NCBI GenBank assembly: GCA_946122785.1 | Contig: CAMGYJ010000006.1 | Span: 53,464,066 to 53,528,065 of the forward strand | Source: Linum tenue | Taxonomy: Eukaryota > Streptophyta > Magnoliopsida > Malpighiales > Linaceae | Direction: 5' to 3' | DNA: 64,000 nucleotides | Notes under the pieces: model-generated | The model's input: only the letters and a program-made list of their open reading frames with translations | What the model was told of the DNA's origin: nothing | The model's database searches: none | Made by a program: the position numbers and the translations under genes | Shown here: piece after piece, positions 60,321 through 64,000 of the stretch | Layout: each line of letters opens with the position of its first letter | How positions within the stretch are numbered: the stretch's first letter is position 1

Positions 60321-61184
60321 GGCCAACCTGATGGATGACGAGATCGACCAAATTGAACAAGGTCGACCATTTCTTGAACGTGGTCGACCGCTGCACTGTT
60401 TTGTTGACCGGACAGAATTGGAAAAACCCATTCGGTCAAACCCTATCTTCCATCCCTTTTACTCCACTCATGTGCAAGATCCTCCTCAACTCATTTTTCT
60501 ATCTTCGCCTCTTTCTCACTATTTTTTTCTCTCTTTTCCCTTCTTTTTTCTACCACCAAAAAAACCTTGGACAAGCACAAAAACCTCCAATCTATTTTAT
60601 TCACAGTTGCTTATAAGAAGAATAAGGTATGTTTCTCATATGTTCTTGTCATTCGGATGTTGAATCTCAAACGATTATTTTTAAACCCCCAAAACCTGCA
60701 AAGTTAGGTTTTCTCGTCAGAATCGGTCGACCTTCTTCATCCATGGTTGGCCGACTCTTTTTGTTTTCTTGTCAATCAGTTATAAATCTAGAAAATTAGG
60801 GTTCTTTCTACTATTCGCCAGAATCGGCCGACCTCGTTTGTCAGTGGTCGACCGAATCTGTTTCATTTCGGCATCATTCAGCTCGTCGTTTGGTTGGGGG
60901 GGGGGGGGTGTCGCCCGATTTTGCTATGCTTCTGCTTGCAAAAATATGTCGACATATTTTCGGTGAGTTCGACCAATTATGTTTGGTTTTATACGATTTT
61001 AGCAAAGTCTACTAGTTTTTTTTATGTTTTTTAGCTTATGCTTGCAAAAATAGGTCGACCTATTTCTAGTAAGGTCGACTAAGTCTGTTTGGTGTCGTCG
61101 ACTTAAGCATAGTGTCCATTAGTGTGACGTTGTTTTTGCTTCTGCTTGCAAAAATAGGTCGACCTATTTACAATGAGGTTGACC
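60321..61184. promoter_or_regulatory. GGTCGACC dyad array, block 3
   Basis: Exact sites start at 60361, 60382, 60725, 60846, 61053 and 61157. A run GGCCAACC 60321, GATCGACC 60342, 60361, 60382, TGTTGACC 60402 has 21, 19, 21 and 20 bp steps. Pairs 60725/60745, 60826/60846, 60947/60967, 61053/61073 and 61157/61177 are all 20 bp apart. Three pairs follow a shared CTTGCAAAAATA lead. The block lies between the transposase gene and the second transposon gene. Confidence 0.8.
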
Positions 61185-61235
61185 GAGTCTGTTGTCGTTT
61201 GGCTAATATGAACTGTCATTTCTTTGATCTCATGA

Positions 61236-62129
61236 TGGATAGAGGAAAGAAGAAAAGAAAGTCAGACAAAGTGGTTGCCTCAAGTTCTGAATGGGAAGAG
61301 TTCGATCTAAGTTTGTTTCAGACCAAAATACAAAGCGACAAATATGAAGAGAAGAAAATGCACAACCGCAGGGTGGCTCCTGGAAGACCATTGACGTCTG
61401 ATGCTTACACTCATTTCCAAAATTAAGGGTTCTTTAGAGCATTTGTGGAGCAAGATTGGCAAAAGGTCATATCCCTAAATGTACCATACTACCTAAAAAT
61501 GGCACAATACTTCTACAACAACATCGTCTATCAGCGTTCTACAGATGAATCTATTCATTCTTTTAAATGATATGTAAATGGGGTAGAGATGCATATCACC
61601 AAAAAGGTGTTAGGCAGAAGTACTGGAGATTCCAAACCAGGGGAAGAGAATCGATGCTTTTAATGCTTCGAATGAAACTAATTTCTCGAGAGCCAAGCAA
61701 ATACAGACTGTATGTGGTCTTGCTAAAGAGGAAGGTGCTGAGGATCGTAGTAGTTCGTTCGCCAACTGACAGTTACATCCAGAGTTCTTCACCATATGCT
61801 CTCTTAAAACATTCTTCCAAAGGGTGGACATCGAGAAGTAGTCACCTACTTTGACATGGATCTCATCAACAACCTACTTTCACATGAGCAGGTTAACTTG
61901 CCATATTTGATCTTTAAACGCATGCTTGCTGTTGCAGAGAGTTCAATTAGGAACCTTCCCTATGGGATGATCCTGACTTTGCTATTTGAGCATTTTGGTG
62001 TGGATTTAAGTGGTGATTTTGGTTTAAGAGTTACAAGGCAGGAGTTCTATACAACTACATCCCTGAAGAAGATGGGATTTGAGATGCATGATGGTGTGTA
62101 TGTCTAAGAATAAAATCCTCATGTAGTCC

Positions 62130-62209
<80 letters not shown>

Positions 62210-62460
62210 GAGCCCTGAGACGAGCCAATGGCGCAACCACAAAGTTCAACTCCACCAGTCACCTTCGATGCTATATGGAACTGCATGAATGATCTGACCG
62301 ATTACATGTGCTAGATGTCCAGCCATATGAGCACACTACTAGTGAGTGTAACAAAGATGCGAGATGAATTCCAACCATATGTCCAGCCATTTCAGCGGAA
62401 TATACATGGATCCCACCACATCTGACTACCATAATGCTAGCAACACCAATGAGGAAAATG
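61236..62460 (+). pseudogene. Putative plant transposon protein (Transposase_32-like) gene
   Basis: ATG at 61236 (MDRGKKKRKSDKVVASSSEW) starts an open stretch to 61426 with KMHNRRVAPGRPLTSDAY. After frame changes the core reads LHHMLS, ILPKGGHREVVTYFDMDLIN, NLLSHEQVNLPYLIFKRML, RNLPYGMILTLLFEHFGVDL. This matches the 'putative plant transposon protein' domain found in many plant genomes. A poly-Asp tract and a helical tail (NCMNDLTDYMC, LLVSVTKMRDEF) follow. Stops at 61424, about 61570 and 62105 break it. Confidence 0.78.
62132..62206 (+). repeat. (GAT)25 microsatellite, in-frame poly-Asp
   Basis: Twenty-five perfect GAT triplets in the same frame as the transposon protein core, but beyond its stop at 62105. 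Acidic runs are common in this protein's tail, so an original short Asp tract has probably expanded. Confidence 0.95.
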
Positions 62461-62876
62461 CGAATAAGTGAGAGGAGAGGGGAGAGGTCTAGGAACTCCC
62501 TGATTTTAGATTGTGTTTTTTTTATTGTTAAAGTTGTTAAGTCTTAAAGACGATTTGGTTTAAAGCAACTATGATCGTGGATTGATATTAAGCCATTGTC
62601 GTTTTTTTTATTTTAGGTATGTGTGAACTATTGTGAGGTGTGTTTTATTGTATTTGGTGTAAGTGTGTTAAGTTGTTATGAAGTTAAGGTGTCTTGCAAT
62701 TATGATTGTGGATTGAATCTATTGGTTTTTAATCGTAATTTTTTAGACCAAACAAAGTACACACATCGACAAACATAATCAAAAAAATTGAAGGTCATAG
62801 GCTTGCGAAACCAACACTTTCCTCTACGTTTCACTTCAAGGGGATGGATGGATAGTAGTTTAGCCTTCTTCTATCT
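62461..62876. other. AT-rich spacer, no gene
   Basis: Probable 3' flank of the transposon gene. No dyad motifs or coding features until 62877. Confidence 0.5.
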
Positions 62877-63171
62877 GGTCGACCTCTTGTTGTAAATGGT
62901 CGGCCTCATTTCATATATGGTCGACCATGTCTCTATTATGGCAGACGATTCGGTAATGACTACCGTCAAGTGGTCGACCTCCTTTTGTTTACGGCCCACC
63001 ATTTTGCTTATGACTACATTGAAAGGTCAACCGCTTTTGCATTGTGGTCGACCATTTTAGTATCGATTAACTTAAAACGGTCGCCCACTATATGTTAATG
63101 GTTAACCGTGATTTTCCATCTAGTGACCACGATGGTATAACCGATCGACCGCAATTACTCATAGGTCGACC
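62877..63171. promoter_or_regulatory. GGTCGACC dyad array, block 4
   Basis: Three sites 21 bp apart at 62877, 62898 (GGTCGGCC) and 62919. Pairs 62972/62993, 63025/63046, 63079/63100 and 63143/63164 are all exactly 21 bp. Members include GGTCAACC, GGTCGCCC, GGTTAACC and GATCGACC. This is the densest block, and no site is seen after it. Confidence 0.8.
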
Positions 63172-64000
63172 AAATTGTGCGAGTTACGGTGGTTTGCAAG
63201 GCACCATAGTCGTGCCCAAGTGATTAATAGTTTCTTTTAGGTAGAATGGTGATTAGTATATGTATTGTTATAAGAATTGAAGAATAGTTGGGCCAATAGA
63301 ACCACTAAACAGTTACAATAGCGATTCAGTTCATTTGATTGGTAAGTTAGAAAATGATCGAACGGTTTTTAATGGTTTGACATGAAACTAGATGAACCAT
63401 CTCTGTTTAACTGGTCTACTGGTTCACTATTTTAACAATGCAAAAATTAATAAATATTTGACGCAAACTAAGACCGTCCAATTTCAATTAATAATTTTAT
63501 TTATGTTTTCAATTTTTCATTTCCCAGCCCCCTTTTCGAATTTACTTGGTTCACTAAGGATTGCCATCCCGGTTACAAACTTTTTTTATATATTTTAAAA
63601 AATAAAAATCCAAACAACTTGATTTTAAAGTAAAAATCATGATTTCTTTTGTGAGATAGTTTGAATGCTTTATTAGAACTTGTTGGTGATAGATGATATT
63701 GATTTGAAATTATTTATGGTTAGTGAAAATTTCACTTATAAATTAGTGTATGTATATATCTTTTATGTTATAGAGTATGAACGATTCTATCAACTATTCT
63801 ATAACAGTTAACTATTGAATTATCAACCACTAGGTTTTCCGGTTCAACATCCGGTCTGATTCTAAAAACATTGAGCATATGTTTTGCACTTTTACTCTTT
63901 ACATAGGAAGAAGACATGATCAGCTTTCATTTCTCAGGAAAATATTAATACAATTTCATTTTAATAGTAAAAAGATTTTAAACAATGTATTATATTTTTA
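63172..64000. other. AT-rich flank without a recognisable gene
   Basis: Contains 'gtctactggttcactattttaacaatg' (63413-63440) and a related 'ccggttcaacatccggtctgattctaaaaacattg' (63839-63873), perhaps ends of a small DNA transposon. No borders could be fixed. Confidence 0.35.

Noticed and set aside
62024..62255. Long poly-Ile or poly-His open frames on the minus strand near 62.1 kb
   Set aside because: They are antisense readings of the (GAT)25 microsatellite; the sense frame encodes poly-Asp in the transposon protein.
48001..63171. CRISPR-like array because of regularly spaced palindromes
   Set aside because: This is plant nuclear DNA, the repeats are 8 bp, spacers are 12-13 bp and there are no cas genes.

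Overview
This window is nuclear DNA from a flowering plant, most likely a eudicot. The evidence is Ty1/copia and Ty3/gypsy retrotransposons primed by initiator-Met and Asp-type tRNA sequences, Helitron ends, Mutator-like (MULE) and hAT elements, a plastid psbA fragment, and fragments of plant-specific gene families (cation/calcium exchanger, respiratory burst oxidase, LRR receptor kinase, FAR1). I found no intact host gene. Every recognisable coding stretch is a transposon gene, a broken transposon gene or a captured or truncated host fragment. The species cannot be told from the sequence alone.

Layout. 1-17 kb is a mosaic of degenerate Ty3/gypsy pieces in both orientations: a minus-strand protease and gag, LTR remnants, and a large direct repeat at 5.2-6.4 and 13.0-14.7 kb that carries a promoter and first-exon-like module. 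A second minus-strand gag at 14.9-16.4 kb is split by about 200 bp of plastid psbA. 18.6-23.1 kb is a tandem array of a roughly 93-bp unit, cut by a perfect-ended foldback MULE (9-bp target duplication) and by a minus-strand LINE insertion (15-bp duplication). 25.4-26.7 kb holds copia gag and LTR debris. 26.7-32.8 kb is a both-ends-truncated cation/calcium exchanger pseudogene with a 4.9-kb copia element inside it. 34-36.7 kb holds LINE remnants and a chimera of captured gene fragments. 37.3-46.1 kb is a set of nested Helitrons carrying captured exons. 46.1-48.0 kb is a Pack-MULE-like element with an LRR receptor fragment, next to a small hAT element.

48.0-63.2 kb is the most unusual part. 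A degenerate FAR1/MULE-type transposase gene and a second transposon gene (putative plant transposon protein domain) lie among three non-coding blocks packed with the 8-bp palindrome GGTCGACC and close variants. The copies occur as pairs or short runs whose start-to-start spacing is almost always 20-21 bp, about two helical turns. This looks like an array of binding sites for a dimeric, element-encoded protein. A three-LTR gypsy element with a TATAT target duplication later inserted into the transposase gene.

No part works as a pathway. The genes present are connected as a record of nested insertions: host fragment, then retroelement or DNA transposon, then later insertion.
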